Below are positions 44,962-57,253 of a stretch of DNA of 64,000 nucleotides, one piece after another (positions within the stretch are counted from its first letter, which is position 1; every line of letters starts with the position of its first letter). Source of the DNA: Serpula lacrymans var. lacrymans S7.9 (Eukaryota; Basidiomycota; Agaricomycetes; Boletales; Serpulaceae); the NCBI RefSeq assembly GCF_000218685.1, contig NW_006763291.1, forward strand, positions 2,822,308 to 2,886,307. Direction: 5' to 3'. A program made the position numbers and the translations under genes. The notes under the pieces are model-generated. The model was not told the DNA's origin. It was given only the letters and a program-made list of their open reading frames with translations, and did no database searches.

Positions 44962-46273
44962 ATGGACAAGTCACTCGATGAGGTAGGCTGAAAAGTTCCA
45001 GCGCGTCCTTGCATCTTTTTATTTAGCTTTTTCTGTGCCATTTTAGATAATCTCCACCCGTCCCAAGGGCATTCGTCGTGCAACTGGTCGTCGGGGGAGT
45101 GCCAAAACACAGGTTTTGGGTACTGGCGGTGCAAGTCCTTCCACTCGTGCTCGTCATGCAAACAATGCTCCTGTTGTCAATGGCGCTAAGGCTGCCAATG
45201 CGGCGCCTGCGTCCACACAGCCCGCTGACAAAATTATTGTGTCGAATTTACCACAAGACGTCAACGAGGCCCAGATAAAGGTACAACATTTATGCGCTAT
45301 TTCTGTTTCGTGATTCTAATATTTATTTATCCTTGTTTTAGGAGCTTTTTCACTCAACCGTTGGTGCGCTTCGAGAGGTTACGTTGCATTATGACAGTGC
45401 AGGCAGGTCGAAGGGTGTTGCAGCTGTGCATTTCCAGCGGAAAGGAGATGGCACCAAAGCCTATCAGCAGTACAACAATCGACTTATCGATGGGAGTTAG
45501 TATCACTTCCTTTCACATCTTCTCATTTAGTCTACCAGTTTTGGAGACACGAGGCGCCTACGGTTTTATTTCGCGGAGAGTCGTTGCAGTCTATCTGTTT
45601 GGGTTCCTCGTTACCCGACGCACCGACCCGGCCAAATGTTCACCTGTAGGGCATGTGGATACGACTGTGGTGACAGTGTCTACTGATTCTAGAGTTGGCA
45701 TTCACAAGACCTTGACCGGCACCAGTAACCTTTTGAGATGTTCGTGGCGTGGACAGAGACAATTGCATCGGTTTTCCGGTAACGAAATGGATCTGGCTTC
45801 CCTCTTCTCTTATCCTCTTTTGCTTCCTCGCTCCAATGCACAGCCGACTGACAAATGTCTCTGCTTCTTCACCATCATCATCGATTCATTTCGACCTTAC
45901 AGAACGTCCCATGAAAATCGAAATCGTCGTTGACCCCGCCCGTCCTGCACCACCTACATCGCTCGTCGCCAGAGTTGCTCCTCCGCCTGCAACTACGACT
46001 GTTGTAGCTGCGCAAGGTGCAAGGTTTGTTTAGTGATCTGTTTAGAAGGTGATGTGTTGCTTATTACCTTGGAGTAGACCCGTTCGCGGAGGAGGAGGTC
46101 GTAGAGGCAGAGGTCGGGGACGGAAGACAAATGAGAGGCCTCAAAAGAGTGTTGCAGATCTTGATGCAGAGATGGAGGTTTGTCTTTTCTTTTGGATATA
46201 TATTTATATATAAAGTTAACCATATGTGCAGGATTACACTGCCAGTAATAGTGCTGCCCCAGCGGCTGCGTAA
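44962..46273 (+). CDS. YRA1: mRNA export adaptor Yra1/ALY (REF family)
   Basis: Binds nascent mRNA as part of TREX and hands it to the export receptor. Exon 1 encodes only MDKSLDE, the conserved N-terminal UAP56/Sub2-binding box. Exon 2 is basic: STRPKGIRRATGRRGSAKTQ. A single RRM follows (KIIVSNLPQDVNEAQIKELF, RNP1-like SKGVAAVHFQRK), interrupted by introns. After it come RPMKIEIVVDP, an Arg/Gly box (PVRGGGGRRGRGRGRK), and the C-terminal second Sub2-binding box SVADLDAEMEDYTA. It ends ASNSAAPAAA. The intron inside the RRM (45,496-45,902) is about 407 nt, far longer than the usual 50-60 nt. This recalls the autoregulatory long intron of yeast YRA1. Confidence 0.93.
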
Positions 46274-46647
46274 AACTTTTTATATTGTTAATGTTGCCAT
46301 TGTCCTTTTTTGCGTCCTTAATGCGTCTGATTTGTTGGCCTGTCTCTTTGTTCTCATACCCACCCTTCCATCGCCGTGATCTTGTTTTCTCTCGTGGTTA
46401 CTCGTTAGATGTAACCTGTACTCTACTGCCATGTTTGTCTCATGTCTTGGACTGATTAATGTTATGTGCGATGGTCCCCATCGAATTGGTGGTGTCATTG
46501 TGGTGAGACCGTCGCCTGTAGTAATGTCAATCGACCAATTAAGTAGTCTTCCCACTAATAAGTAGCACGGACCCAATTGCGTGTCCTTAAAGTATCTTAC
46601 ACCCTACAACTAGAACTTCATTCATGTAACTAAAGCTTTCTTCGAGA
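46274..46647. other. Convergent gap YRA1 / prenyltransferase
   Basis: 3' ends of two converging genes; nothing else is recognised. Confidence 0.4.
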
Positions 46648-47943
46648 TCAAACCTGGACTTTCTGCAAGGCGTCTCTGATTCGATATTCCCAGTATCTGT
46701 GAGATTTTAGATTAAAATACGGACATCGGTAATTGCATATAAAGACGCACTTTTTCCGTATGGTGTCATGTTCATCGGCAAGGGATCTCCAGAGCTAAAT
46801 GGGAAGGCATTTATTATGTGGAATCACTGGCAGCATTGCTAACATACCTCGGTTGCCTTCATAATATCATCTCCACCTTCGTTTTCATGGATGTCTGCCA
46901 GAAACTCGATGGCAGCTACACAAGGAAGCTGTGCACCCATCGAGGGAGGGGGATTCTCGAGATCAATGACATCCACGAGGTCTGCGTCTGGCGAGCGAGG
47001 AACCGAATATGGTGTCACAAATAGTAGTAGTTGCGAGTAGGGCGTAGCGCTGTGATCCAATATGCCTCGTAGATAATTCCACGCGGAGGCGTTATTGGGA
47101 GCTAAGGATATATAATTCTTCACAAAACTGAAATCGATTTGTAGTCAGAAGAAGGGTCATCTCGACTGCTTTGGGCCGTGCACTTACGCCAATTCTCTGC
47201 GTACCACCTCCTCCCTATTTTCATCGCCAGTTCTGACTCCCGATTGGAATACAACAAAGAATCTGTGATGCCAGGCCGAGTTGTTCCTTATATCACTTTC
47301 CAACATCTGATCCGCAAAGTTCAGTTCGTCACTCCAGAGGGCATCGTCATTGAAGTACGCGAGAAGCCATTGTCTGTAAGACCAGGTGTGGTAGTTCTTC
47401 ATGTCCTCTTGGAGGGATTTCGTGATGAATTCGAGTTCTGGGCCTGGTTCGCGGGTTTCCGTGACGAGGAGTCTGCGATGATGCCAAACTTGATATGTCT
47501 TGAGATATCTGACAGCCAACTCGTCCATCAGACGCAACTCTACATCGAGGGGAGCCTTTAGTGCCATGAGTGTCTTATATCGGTATTGCCTGTGATAGAC
47601 ATCTCACATCTCAGCAGAGGTCAAGAGATAAGTGGCGCATTGACGTACCAAGCAGAATAATGCGCGGGATTCTGTCGAATGATGTTTTCCGTTAGTTCAA
47701 GCACTCTCGGGCTCATCTCTCCCGTTTTGACGATTCCTCGAAAGTAGTTCGTAGCGTCCTTATCTGGGGAATATGAAACGCTGACTTCGACAAAATTCAT
47801 TTGCAAGAACACTTGTTCCACGTACATTCGTCTGTATAAAAGATTGGAGCCAATGGGTCTACATTCTCGTATTGCGGCAAGGGAACAACGTCTTCCCACT
47901 CTGGTCTGTCAGCAAAGAGAGGTGCATCGGGTTCAGATGTCAT
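46648..47943 (-). CDS. RAM2: Farnesyl/geranylgeranyltransferase type I alpha subunit
   Basis: Shared alpha subunit that, with a beta subunit, prenylates CaaX proteins such as Ras and Rho. The start at 47943 gives MTSEPDAPLFADRPEWEDVV, then VDPLAPIFYTDEYKDATNYF. Five PPTA repeats with the paired Trp pattern follow: NPAHYSAWQYR, KTYQVWHHRR, KNYHTWSYRQW, RNNSAWHHRFF and NNASAWNYLRG. The C-terminus reads ELWRSLADEHDTIRKKYWEY and RIRDALQKVQV. Introns were placed by frame, and the junction EYKDATNYF confirms one of them. Length (about 330 residues) and repeat number match the family. Confidence 0.93.
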
Positions 47944-50488
47944 CGCGACAAGGATAAGAGTGAATTCGAAGAGATTATTAGGGACAGAGCACAGAGAACA
48001 ATAGAGATGGAATCTATGGATTGCCTCGGATAGTAATGCAGGTCGACGTCACAGCATCACATTACGTGACCTACCCAGAGTGATGTGCTGGCAGAAAGAA
48101 CTTACAGGTAGCAAAAATGGGGATAAATAACCCGTTTTTCATTGTCGACTTGTGTCCAACACCGAACAGGTTGACAATCTGGGATGCAAAAAGTGGATAG
48201 ATTTGCTTTAAACTAAGAAATATATATTTGACACAGTATCGACCTGCCCTTGGCATGAAAAATGCAATGATGTTTAAATTTCAAACATATTAATTTGATT
48301 TCATCTATGCTTTAATGGGAGGTACTTGCTATTGTAATTATAATCACGAAGTATCCGAACCACAGATATGTCATACCTTGCAGCTGCCCTGCAAAACACG
48401 TATTTGCGTGGTACTTGCTCCATGGAAAGAAGGACATAGCAACAACTAGAACAAAGTAATTCGTCACTGAACCGACAAATATAGGTATGAGGAAACGCCC
48501 CTCACTATAATCCTGTATCCTCAGTATTTGGACACTGATATTGCTGGTTAGAATTACATGATGTGAAATGCAGACCACACCTGAACCTAGAATAACATTT
48601 GAATCTAGAAGTGGCCCATCCTAACCGGTCCTCACGAAGAAGACGAAGTGTAAAAAATTAAACCATGCAACAACAGCTCGAGAGTAGTCTGAATCGAGTT
48701 TCGCAGACAAAGCTGACTGTGTCCTCGAGCCGCGAAGTGAACTCAAGGACGGACGCGTACCAGTAGCAGTGAGACGACCCTGAAGCTCCATTCTTCTCAT
48801 ACGGACAGCAAACACATCGCAAGGCCCCGCCGCAGCAGCCTACCAGGAATCTGATAGACGCGCGTATAAAGTTCCATTGACATGTCTCAAAGAATGTATC
48901 GGGATCCCCCATTAACCATGACCATTGTCTGTTCGTGGCGACACATTTGGATCGTGATGTCCTCATGTCCCTCTGAGGCGCTCAGAGAGCACAGAATCCG
49001 CGATAAAAGTGGATCAGGAGGGCGCCCACTGCCAGCATCGTCCGCCCGATCTCCACGACGTTTCCAAAGCCCACAGTTCTCTTCCCTCCCCTCGTGACAA
49101 GGATCGTGGGTACTGACGAAAACTGCAGTCTGTTTTTCTTGTACGTCGCTCCACGCATTAGCATGGGGCCCAGCTAGAGCCGATCACAGGGAGATTGAAA
49201 TGCTCAGACCTTAGCCCGCTCACGAAAATGGATGCGCTAAAAGCGCGTTCCTGTGCGGTGTGAGCCTCGCGGCTTTCGAGCTGTTGTGGTTGGTAAAGGG
49301 AAACCGGATGCAAGTTTTTGCGGATTTATACTAAGCGCTTAGTTGATAACCTTAACCTTAGACATTGGTTATACCCTTCCCCTTTTACAAGTTTACGTTC
49401 CAAGTTGACCATGACTTCAAGTTGTCGGGGGGTCAGAGGGTATTATCCTTTGCGAAAGGAAATTTACTTGTGGCAAATGGCTGACAATAATTTTTGAGAT
49501 AGATGTTAGGGGGATATCTACCGTTGGAAAACCGCAATTTTTGACTCTCATCGCGATCTCCTTCTCCAAGCTCTGGGGGATAGGCTTCAACGTGATATAC
49601 CTGCAAGAGGGATGGCTTATCCGCAACAACGATGCAGTTATTTTTGTTAAGTGAATCAACGCTCGTTTAACACACGCAGGTCATGACCATCACTCTAGTT
49701 TGAAGGACCTCCAGTGACGCATGGGTGCCTGCAATGTGTCTAAATGTACTAGATGATCGATGACCTGTGACTTTGCATGCCTGCCATGATATCGAGTTAG
49801 AGATCAGTTTGCGATAAGGTGTGTACTGCCTAAGTAATTCTAATACCGCTAAACTGCGTGCATCGGGACGCAAGGTGAAACCCGCCATGCTCCACTGAAC
49901 TCCACGGACTAGAAGTAACAAGCTCACCGCCCGCCGTTGAACCAGAACATTTCAGTACGTACGGGTCTTCGGTCTTCCTAATTGGTACACTTGGAGAGCA
50001 GGAACTGCATTTATCAATCAAAATCATACCTTGGCTACTAATATTAGGAGCAAAACGTGCGTCTGTGATGATGCTACTGCTGAAGAAGACAGCGGTATTA
50101 TCTTATCTTGATAAGGTGGTGTTATCACAGGAATATTGACGTACTTCTTGGTTTCTCGGCCAAGTAGTTTTTGCGGAGGTAATGGTGTACAACCCCGAGG
50201 ACGTTCACAAAACACAAAGATCGCAAGAAGCCGAACTGGTTCATTTGTTTCACATGTACTGTATCACCGATGGGCGCTGCTCAATTTCTTCTTGGCCCAA
50301 ATATATTTAGTAGTTGGTGTGCAGAACAGACAATAAGCCAGGGACTTGGCAAGCTGCAACATTATAAAACTATTTGGTAAAAGTAAAATACATTGTGCTT
50401 CGATAATACAGGTCAAGATAAGGATACAGTTATTCGAAATTGGAAAAAAGTTGAAAAAGGCTGACTGGATGCCTAATTATCGTTGGCA
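47944..50488. other. 2.5-kb interval without a recognisable gene
   Basis: No complete gene is seen. On the minus strand, scattered hydrophobic frames (about 48,578-48,312, for example FLIPIFVGSVTNYFVLVVAM; and 48,966-48,620) could be remains of a multi-spanning membrane protein. No continuous splice model emerges. The interval may be a decayed gene; nothing firmer can be said. Confidence 0.35.
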
Positions 50489-51519
50489 TCAATATCCTCG
50501 CTGCTGCTTCTCGGCATCGGTCAGGGGAACATACTACTCACAAGACAAATCAGATGGTATGCGATATGAAACTAAATATACGTACAGAGACTCCCATTAA
50601 TTCTTTCTTGGTCACTTTACCGTTGGCATCCTTGTCCACTTGAATGATTTGTTGAGTGTAACTTCCGACTGGGATAAACATCCTGCCTGGACTAGCGAGT
50701 TGCTCTACTAACGCAGTAGGGAGCGTTGGAGCGGCTGCTCCAACATGGATAGCATCGTACGGGCCTGAATCATTCGGGGTTAAAGACACGGCTGCCTTTC
50801 ATATTATTTGGACTTACCCCCGCTAGCATAACCTAAGCCAGGAAGTCAGCTCAACAGCTAATTTAGGGACACAGATTGTGAATATGCTTACCTTGTCTAC
50901 CGTCTCCAGCTATTACTTCAATCCGTTTATCCTGTAGTGCCTCCGCCAAGCCGTCTTTCTTCAAATTCAGTATTGACCACTCTACTAATTCTGGGATGTG
51001 GTCTATGCCGACTACTTTGCCCTGTACTCCTTCTGGCGAAACTAGGTGGTGTAGTACGGCTGCCAAGTATCCTGAGCCACTTCCAACATCAAGAACTTTT
51101 GATCCAGGTTGGAGAAAAGGAAGAAGATGTTCAGTAGCATGAGCGTGCTAAGAAATAGATTGAGATAGGGGCATATTGATTCTGGAAGATAGAAGCTTAC
51201 CATATGGGGGGCAGAGATGGTTGCGCCGTGCCCAATGGGCCTGGAGGTATGAGATCAGGTACTGTAAAGCTAATTTGGCAGTGAAAGACCCAACTGAGGA
51301 GAGTCTTGGTAGGCGTCGGCTTTATGGGTTACATAGTTGGCACGATCAACCTTGGCCATAGCCTAAGCATCGATGCCAAGGAGCAAATAAGCCTGAAGAA
51401 GATGATGCAAAGACACGAATGAGATTTACCGCTGCGACGAGATCAGAGTTCAAGATGCCTTTCTTTGCCATGTTGGAAATGAGGTCTGAGTTAGTTTTTC
51501 CAGTGCAGAACCAGGCCAT
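50489..51519 (-). CDS. pcm: Protein-L-isoaspartate O-methyltransferase
   Basis: Uses S-adenosylmethionine to methylate isoaspartyl residues in damaged proteins, starting their repair. The start at 51519 gives [20 protein letters not shown], the typical N-terminus. Exons encode [28 protein letters not shown] and the SAM-binding motif [21 protein letters not shown]. They continue with [32 protein letters not shown] and [20 protein letters not shown]. The C-terminus is [20 protein letters not shown] and then, after the last intron, [14 protein letters not shown]. All family motifs are in order and at normal length. Divergent from the PILS carrier gene. Confidence 0.93.
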
Positions 51520-51875
51520 CGTGTGGAGGAGTATTATGAGAAAATATGCGAAATAGAGATACACGGTTGTAAGCAATGACAGCAATGATTGACGATGATG
51601 AAGAGGGTATGGTAGGGAACGGCTCCGCGATAGGGTGCAATGACGAACGTGGACAGCATGATTACGTGATATGTACCCGCGATAAGAGAGAACCGACTGC
51701 CAGGCTGAGTCAGCGCGACATGGCGCAGTCGCGTACACTCAGAAGGCACGGAAGATCTCACCTCTTTCCTCTCATGGCGATACACCTGCACCCAAACTAA
51801 AGCGGTCCTTATAAACATAGGTCTTACTATCTTTCACCATACACACGCACCCCTACCACCCACCATCACCGTACC
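51520..51875. promoter_or_regulatory. Divergent promoter, PIMT / PILS carrier
   Basis: A 356-bp gap serving both divergent genes. Nothing specific is recognised beyond a C/A-rich leader (acacgcacccctaccaccca) before the carrier ATG. Confidence 0.4.
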
Positions 51876-53932
51876 ATGGCGTTCGACACACCTGTGCTGG
51901 CTCTCTTGCTCGTAGTATTCGCGGTAAGTGATTTGATGTTTATCCCATGATTATAACTCATACTTCTTCGCATCGCATCGGAACACATCACTTTGGGTTC
52001 ACAGTCTATTCTTGAAGTATTTTTGCTATGTTTAGCTGGATACGTCCTCGCATGGAAGGGCATTCTTGATAAACGAGTCCAGAAAGTGAGTATATTGTCG
52101 GTGGCCCAATATACAAACCGATAACGAATACGCTGACTCTAGGCACTGAACCGCATGAACATATCTCTCTTCACACCGTCTCTCCTCTTTGTCAAAGTAG
52201 CGTTCTTCCTTTCCCCAGGTTTGTCCCCTTAGCAGATGTGTTCCAGCTACTCCAATTTACTGTCCATCATTCACAGGGAAACTACGGGAACTGTGGATCA
52301 TCCCTATATTTTGGGTTATTTTAAATGGCACATCGTTCCTCATCTCATACACGCTTGGTAAACTTTTCCTTGTGAAAAAGTCCCAAAGGTCATTCATCAT
52401 CTACTGGCCCATGAGGTTGATCGATCGCTGACATACCTGTGATTTGCACAGGAGCTTCGCAATGGCTGCTTCCATGTTCATGAATTCGAATTCTTTTCCG
52501 ACCGCTTTGATGCAGAGTCTGGTAATATCTGTCCCGGGCTTAAAATGGGGCGAAGATGACAACAAGGACATCATGCTGGGTCGCGCGTTGACCTACCTCG
52601 TGTTTTTCAGCACCCTAGGCATGATGGTACGTTCCATAATATATTTTAACGTAGTACCTACATCACGCCCTGACTTCTCATTATAGCTTCGCTGGAGCTT
52701 TGGTGTTCGTCTTTTGACTGCCGCTGATGACACTCCGGTTCCAAATGGAGGGCATCGTTCAAGCCCACTACTTTCGGACAGTGAAGTCATCGCACACCCT
52801 TCGGCTGAGGAGCAACAAATATTCAGCCATAGTTCAGCGATACAACCTTCCACTTATGTAGATCACGACAATGACTCATTGTCAAGTGGGGGTAACACAA
52901 TCTCGCCTGAAAGAGCCCGCGAGGACAATGATTTGTTGCTCCCTCCAGGGAACGCTATCATCCACTCGTTTCCCAACTCACCCACTCGAAAGAATAGAAA
53001 TTTGTCATCAGAAGCCCTTATTCCACCGTTATCCTCTGATGACATCAACGTATCCGATCAAGAAGACGATATCATCCCGGTATACCGACGTCACTTCACA
53101 CAGCCTACGTCCACGCGGATGCAGTCTATTCGGAGGCGTTTCCGCCACCGATTGAGTAGCTCTTGGACTAAGATCAATCAGTTCATGTCAGCTCCATTGT
53201 GGGCGTCATTGCTCTCGCTTTTCGTGGCATGCGTACCTCCATTCCAGCACATAATGGAAGATCATGTCCAACCAATCAAAGGCGCTCTTACGTCTGCTGG
53301 CAACTGTTCTATTCCGCTGACACTCGTGGTTCTTGGCGCGTACTTCTACACCCCACCTGATGAAGCTCGACAAGACCGACCGGAGGGCCTAAGTACTAGG
53401 AGGTCGTCCGTGTCGCTTCTCAGCAACTTGCAAGATGTCTTCAAACTGAAACCCACGATAGGTCGGAGGAACAAGACACTGTTAAGCGCCTCCTCGGCGC
53501 CAAGTGATTCTGGGGAAACCACGACAGTCATCATTGCTGTATCGTCGAGGATGATCATCACACCCTTACTGCTTCTGCCCCTTATGGCGCTATCGTCCAG
53601 ATATGATCTACACAACGTTTTTGAAGAGTAAGTGGTCTTGTGGTGTATTTCATGCTTGTTTACTTAACCATATTTCATTACAGCCCTGTATTTGTTGTTT
53701 CGACTGTGCTACTGATAGGCTGTCCTGTGGCGTTGACGCTCGCTCAGGTAAGTCTGTCTGCTGTTAATCGGTGCTAGCTTTCCTGAGAAACATGTATCAG
53801 ATCTCCCACGCTGCATCGAATGATGCTTTCGAACGACTTATCAGCCGGACTATCTTCTGGTCTTACTGCATACTCGCAGCCCCCGCGATGATTGTCTATG
53901 TCGTCATTGGCCTACTTCTAGCCAAGTTATGA
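51876..53932 (+). CDS. Auxin-efflux-carrier family membrane protein (PILS/Ecm3 type)
   Basis: Integral membrane transporter-like protein. Start MAFDTPVLALLLVVFASILE at 51876. The N-terminal helices include FLLCLAGYVLAWKGILDK and the conserved KALNRMNISLFTPSLLFVKV, then LWIIPIFWVILNGTSFLISY and MAASMFMNSNSFPTALMQSL. A hydrophilic central loop of roughly 200 residues, rich in Ser, Asp and Pro (about 52,720-53,170), separates these from the C-terminal helices. Those include APLWASLLSLFVACVPPFQH, SIPLTLVVLGAYFYTPPDEA, VSSRMIITPLLLLPLMALSS and FVVSTVLLIGCPVALTLAQ. The protein ends YVVIGLLLAKL. This two-block layout is that of fungal Ecm3-like/PILS proteins of the ER. The substrate in fungi is not established. 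Confidence 0.87.
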
Positions 53933-54532
53933 TGAAAGTTGCATATAACTCTTCCATTTGATTTTTAGAAACGCTTTTTTTTGCTCACACTTTACTCACT
54001 TTACCTCCCCTGATGGTCCTATTGCTTATCCCACTGCTGTCCCATAGTTGTACGTTCCATTTTCATTCTGGATATCTTCTGAATCTGCCCAAAGGTTTAC
54101 ATCATTTCTATTTTTCCTTTCTAGATCTTAGTTTCTCACCGGTCTGATTTTTTCACATGTCCATACAGTAGCAACATAGAATGAACACAGTGTTCCATAC
54201 AATATTTGAACTTAAAGGTGGATGAGAAATGTAGATAGGACGTAACTTACGTTACTTAGACCTCTGGAGCGATCTTATCATGCTGCGTTTGCCGAGATGT
54301 TGTGTTTATTCCACCCGTCGTCAACGCGTCAACGTCGGTAAGGGCAGCCCCACAGCTAATAAATTCTATCTCGGTGAAAATTCAGCTGAAATAGTAGGTG
54401 GGAAATTGCAACGGAATTCATAAATTCTCTTGGACAGCAAACGAAGAGAACACAGGTTAGAGACGCTCACCACATCCACCGACACACTATAACACCCACC
54501 GCGCTCTCTACTACGCCAACCACTGCCCAGCG
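53933..54532. other. Intergenic, 600 bp
   Basis: Holds the 3' UTR of the carrier gene and the promoter of the MFS gene. No gene or repeat is recognised. Confidence 0.4.
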
Positions 54533-56206
54533 ATGGTGGCCTTCTACGAGCTCCAACTAATTCTCCTTGTGTCTTCCTGTCTCGTCTTTCTCTTACTCGA
54601 GCGTCATGTTTCTCGCAAAAGAAGTACAGCTACCAAAGACCACTATCCCGCCGACAGACTGGAGAACGGAAATCCCTCACCACCTCTAAACTCGTTCGCG
54701 TCATTGACGAGACAATATATTGTCGTATACGCAATTGTTATGGGCAAGTGCTCGTAGACTTGCATCACACGGACTCGTTAATCAGGGTTTGCGCTTTTGC
54801 TTCATTTCCTATCAGGCGCCGATTGGCTACAAGGTCCCTACGTCTATTCATTATACCGAGAACAATACGCATTCCCGGAGAGGACAGTCGCAGTTTTATT
54901 TGTCACGGGTTTCGTTTCCGCTGGTATCACTGCCCCTTTGGTTGGCGTTTGGGCAGATCAGCAGTAAGCCATCCTCTTTATCTCGCTCATGTAACGTTTT
55001 GAACGAATGATGTTGTCTCCAATCAAGTGGCCGGAAGAAACTTTGTTTGACATTCTGCATAACATACACCGCCACCTGTCTCTGCATCCTCTTCCCATAT
55101 CTTCCTGTCCTACTCTGCGGCCGAGTTCTGGGGGGTATATCGACATCGATACTCTACTCCGCCTTTGAATCATGGCTAGTATCATCATCCAATTCCTTGA
55201 CTATTCCATCATCAGACCTATCGACTATCATGGGTCGTGCGACATTAGTAAATGGTTTCGTAGCTACTGGCGCCGGAATTGCTAGTAACCAGTTGGTGAC
55301 ATTGACTAATTCATTTGCGACGCCCTTTATGGCTAGTGGTGTGCTTCTTCTGCTCGGGTTTATAGCTATTCGCGCCAGTTGGGCGGAGAACTATGGGAGT
55401 GGAGGAGGGACTGAATCCACCGATATTATGCAGCTCAAGCGCCTCAGACAAGCTTGGCAGATTGTTCGCAGTGGTATATTAAATCATGTACTTTTGCGGG
55501 GATGACGGCTGATATAATATTCATTTAGATCCACTTCTGCTAGTGATTGGCCTCACACAAACTTGTTTCGAGGGTTCCATGTATCTATTCGTCTTTCTCT
55601 GGGTCCCAGCTCTCCAAGAAGCATCTCCTTCCTCTCTAGCGCTGCCTCTCGGATATATATTCTCTTCATTCATGATTTCTATGATGCTCGGTTCTCTCCT
55701 TTATACCGCTATCTGTTCCTATGCCCCACCACCCACACCGACTGCTCCAGGTGACTCTTCCCTGGCGCTTCATGCAAAACTAAGCAGTCTTGTATGTGCT
55801 GTCAGCGCCCTTGCACTTGCAGTGAGCATCAGATCGGACAAGGAAAAGGTGAGGTTTTGGGCGTTCTGTGCATTTGAGGCTTGTGTGGGCATGTATAATC
55901 CTGTGCAAGGAATGCTCCGAGGGACACTGATCTCAAATGAACATCGAGCTACTGTGAGTCCGCCACAAATTCCACGTATTTCTGGACTCATGAAGCTTCA
56001 ACGAAATCCAGCTTTCTTCCTTATTCCGCGTTCCCCTTAATATCTTCGTCGTCGTGTCCCTCCTGACGGGGGTCTCATCTGCCCGCTATGCAGTACTTTC
56101 TGCAAGCTCGCTCATGCTCGCGTTCTCGTCGCTAATGACGGCCGTTATTGTGGTTGCGCGAGCGGATGATATACCAACGTCTGAAACTCACCTCCGACCT
56201 GCGTAA
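54533..56206 (+). CDS. MFS transporter, MFSD5 / molybdate-anion transporter type
   Basis: The start at 54533 opens MVAFYELQLILLVSSCLVFL, followed by a basic loop. Then come QYIVVYAIVMG, ADWLQGPYVYSLYREQYAFP, VAVLFVTGFVSAGITAPLVG and the MFS loop 2-3 motif VWADQHGRKKLCLTFCITYT. Then FPYLPVLLCGRVLGGISTSI, LYSAFESWLVSS, a second set of helices (GLTQTCFEGSMYLFVFLWVP, LGYIFSSFMISMMLGSLLYT) and YNPVQGMLRGTLISNEHRAT. The last exon continues LSSLFRVPLNIFVVVSLLTG and ends ETHLRPA. The long gap between helices 1 and 2 and the FESWLVS and NEHRAT motifs are those of MFSD5, a proposed molybdate transporter. Five or six introns. The substrate is inferred from family only. Confidence 0.87.
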
Positions 56207-56904
56207 ACCGTGTATCCATACTCCTCCCAGGTTGATACTAGATACCTTCCGTGACGCGTGCTAGGCAGGGCAGACCATGGACTGGCTGGTGAACCCCTGG
56301 TATAAATTCATCACATAACCCTTTATTATGTAGTTACTCCTCATACCCGGATTCCTGTAGACCACATATTACACACAATTTACAATTACGTTCCTCACTG
56401 CATTGGCAGCCAGCTAGAGCCAACCTTCCGGTAAGTACAGTCATTCACTGCCACTTGAGACATGAAGATTAAATTGGCTCCTGCCGCAAAATGATGCTTT
56501 CATAGATGCAGATTATTGAAGTGGCATACAGTTACAATAAAAACCACTAGGGTAATCAGTTGTAGATATGCTGCTTGTTCAATAGAACACTGCAGTACTG
56601 TATTTATCTCACTCAACTCTCAGTAAAAATGGAAAGTCATGTGATGGACAAAGTTGATTTTTCCTGACTAAACAGAGCTGAATGCATTGGGTCCTCTAGA
56701 GCTCCCCCAAGAATATTGAGAGCATTGATTGGAGGCATGCAACAGTACAAAGAATGGTGGCAGTCCTGTCTCTACAAACTTCTTCAAGAGGAACAACATG
56801 GACCCAAACAGATCCTTGCAGAGGTGCTTGAAGTAAGGGATCATAAATAGGGATGGTAAAGTTTGGCTTGGTTTGGTTCTTGGACACTTTTGTCCAAACC
56901 CCAA
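56207..56904. other. Transition from gene block to repeat region
   Basis: No intact gene. The minus strand at about 56,950-56,670 has short open frames in two registers that look like decayed coding sequence (for example DLFGSMLFLLKKFVETGLPP), probably mobile-element remains. Not assigned. Confidence 0.35.
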
Positions 56905-57253
56905 TGTCATGCACCAAAGTTGATTGGTAGCATGGACAGGTGTCAGTAACAAAGCAAAAAGTCAAAAGACTCACCTTTGCACCACATGGGCACAGTGCCA
57001 TGTGGAATACTAATAATATTTCCTTTTTTGTACCTGTGACTGATTAGAACTTGTCTCTATCAGGCAATAAAGTCGCACCTACCTTTGCCTTCCATCTGGT
57101 ACTTCCCACACTTTGACACTTTGGACTTTGGCAATTTTTTGTGTTGCCACCTGGCTACACATGATTGTGCCCTTGCTTTTGTTGTCTCTCCCTTACTTCC
57201 TTTCCCCTTACTTGGCCCCACCATGGGCCCTTTTCTGTTGTGTTTGCTCTCAC
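56905..57253 (+). mobile_element. Repeat family copy A, part 1
   Basis: Starts at the shared terminus TGTCATGCACCAAAGTTG. It aligns to copy C (from 61,119) and to the reverse complement of copy B (from 59,733), including tagcatggacaggtgtca and the later block ccaccatgggcccttttctg. It ends where the solo LTR begins. The family is unrecognised. Confidence 0.75.

Noticed and set aside
45292..45933. 213-codon open frame overlapping YRA1
   Set aside because: It reads through the long intron and out of frame with both flanking RRM exons. The spliced RRM is clearly the real product.
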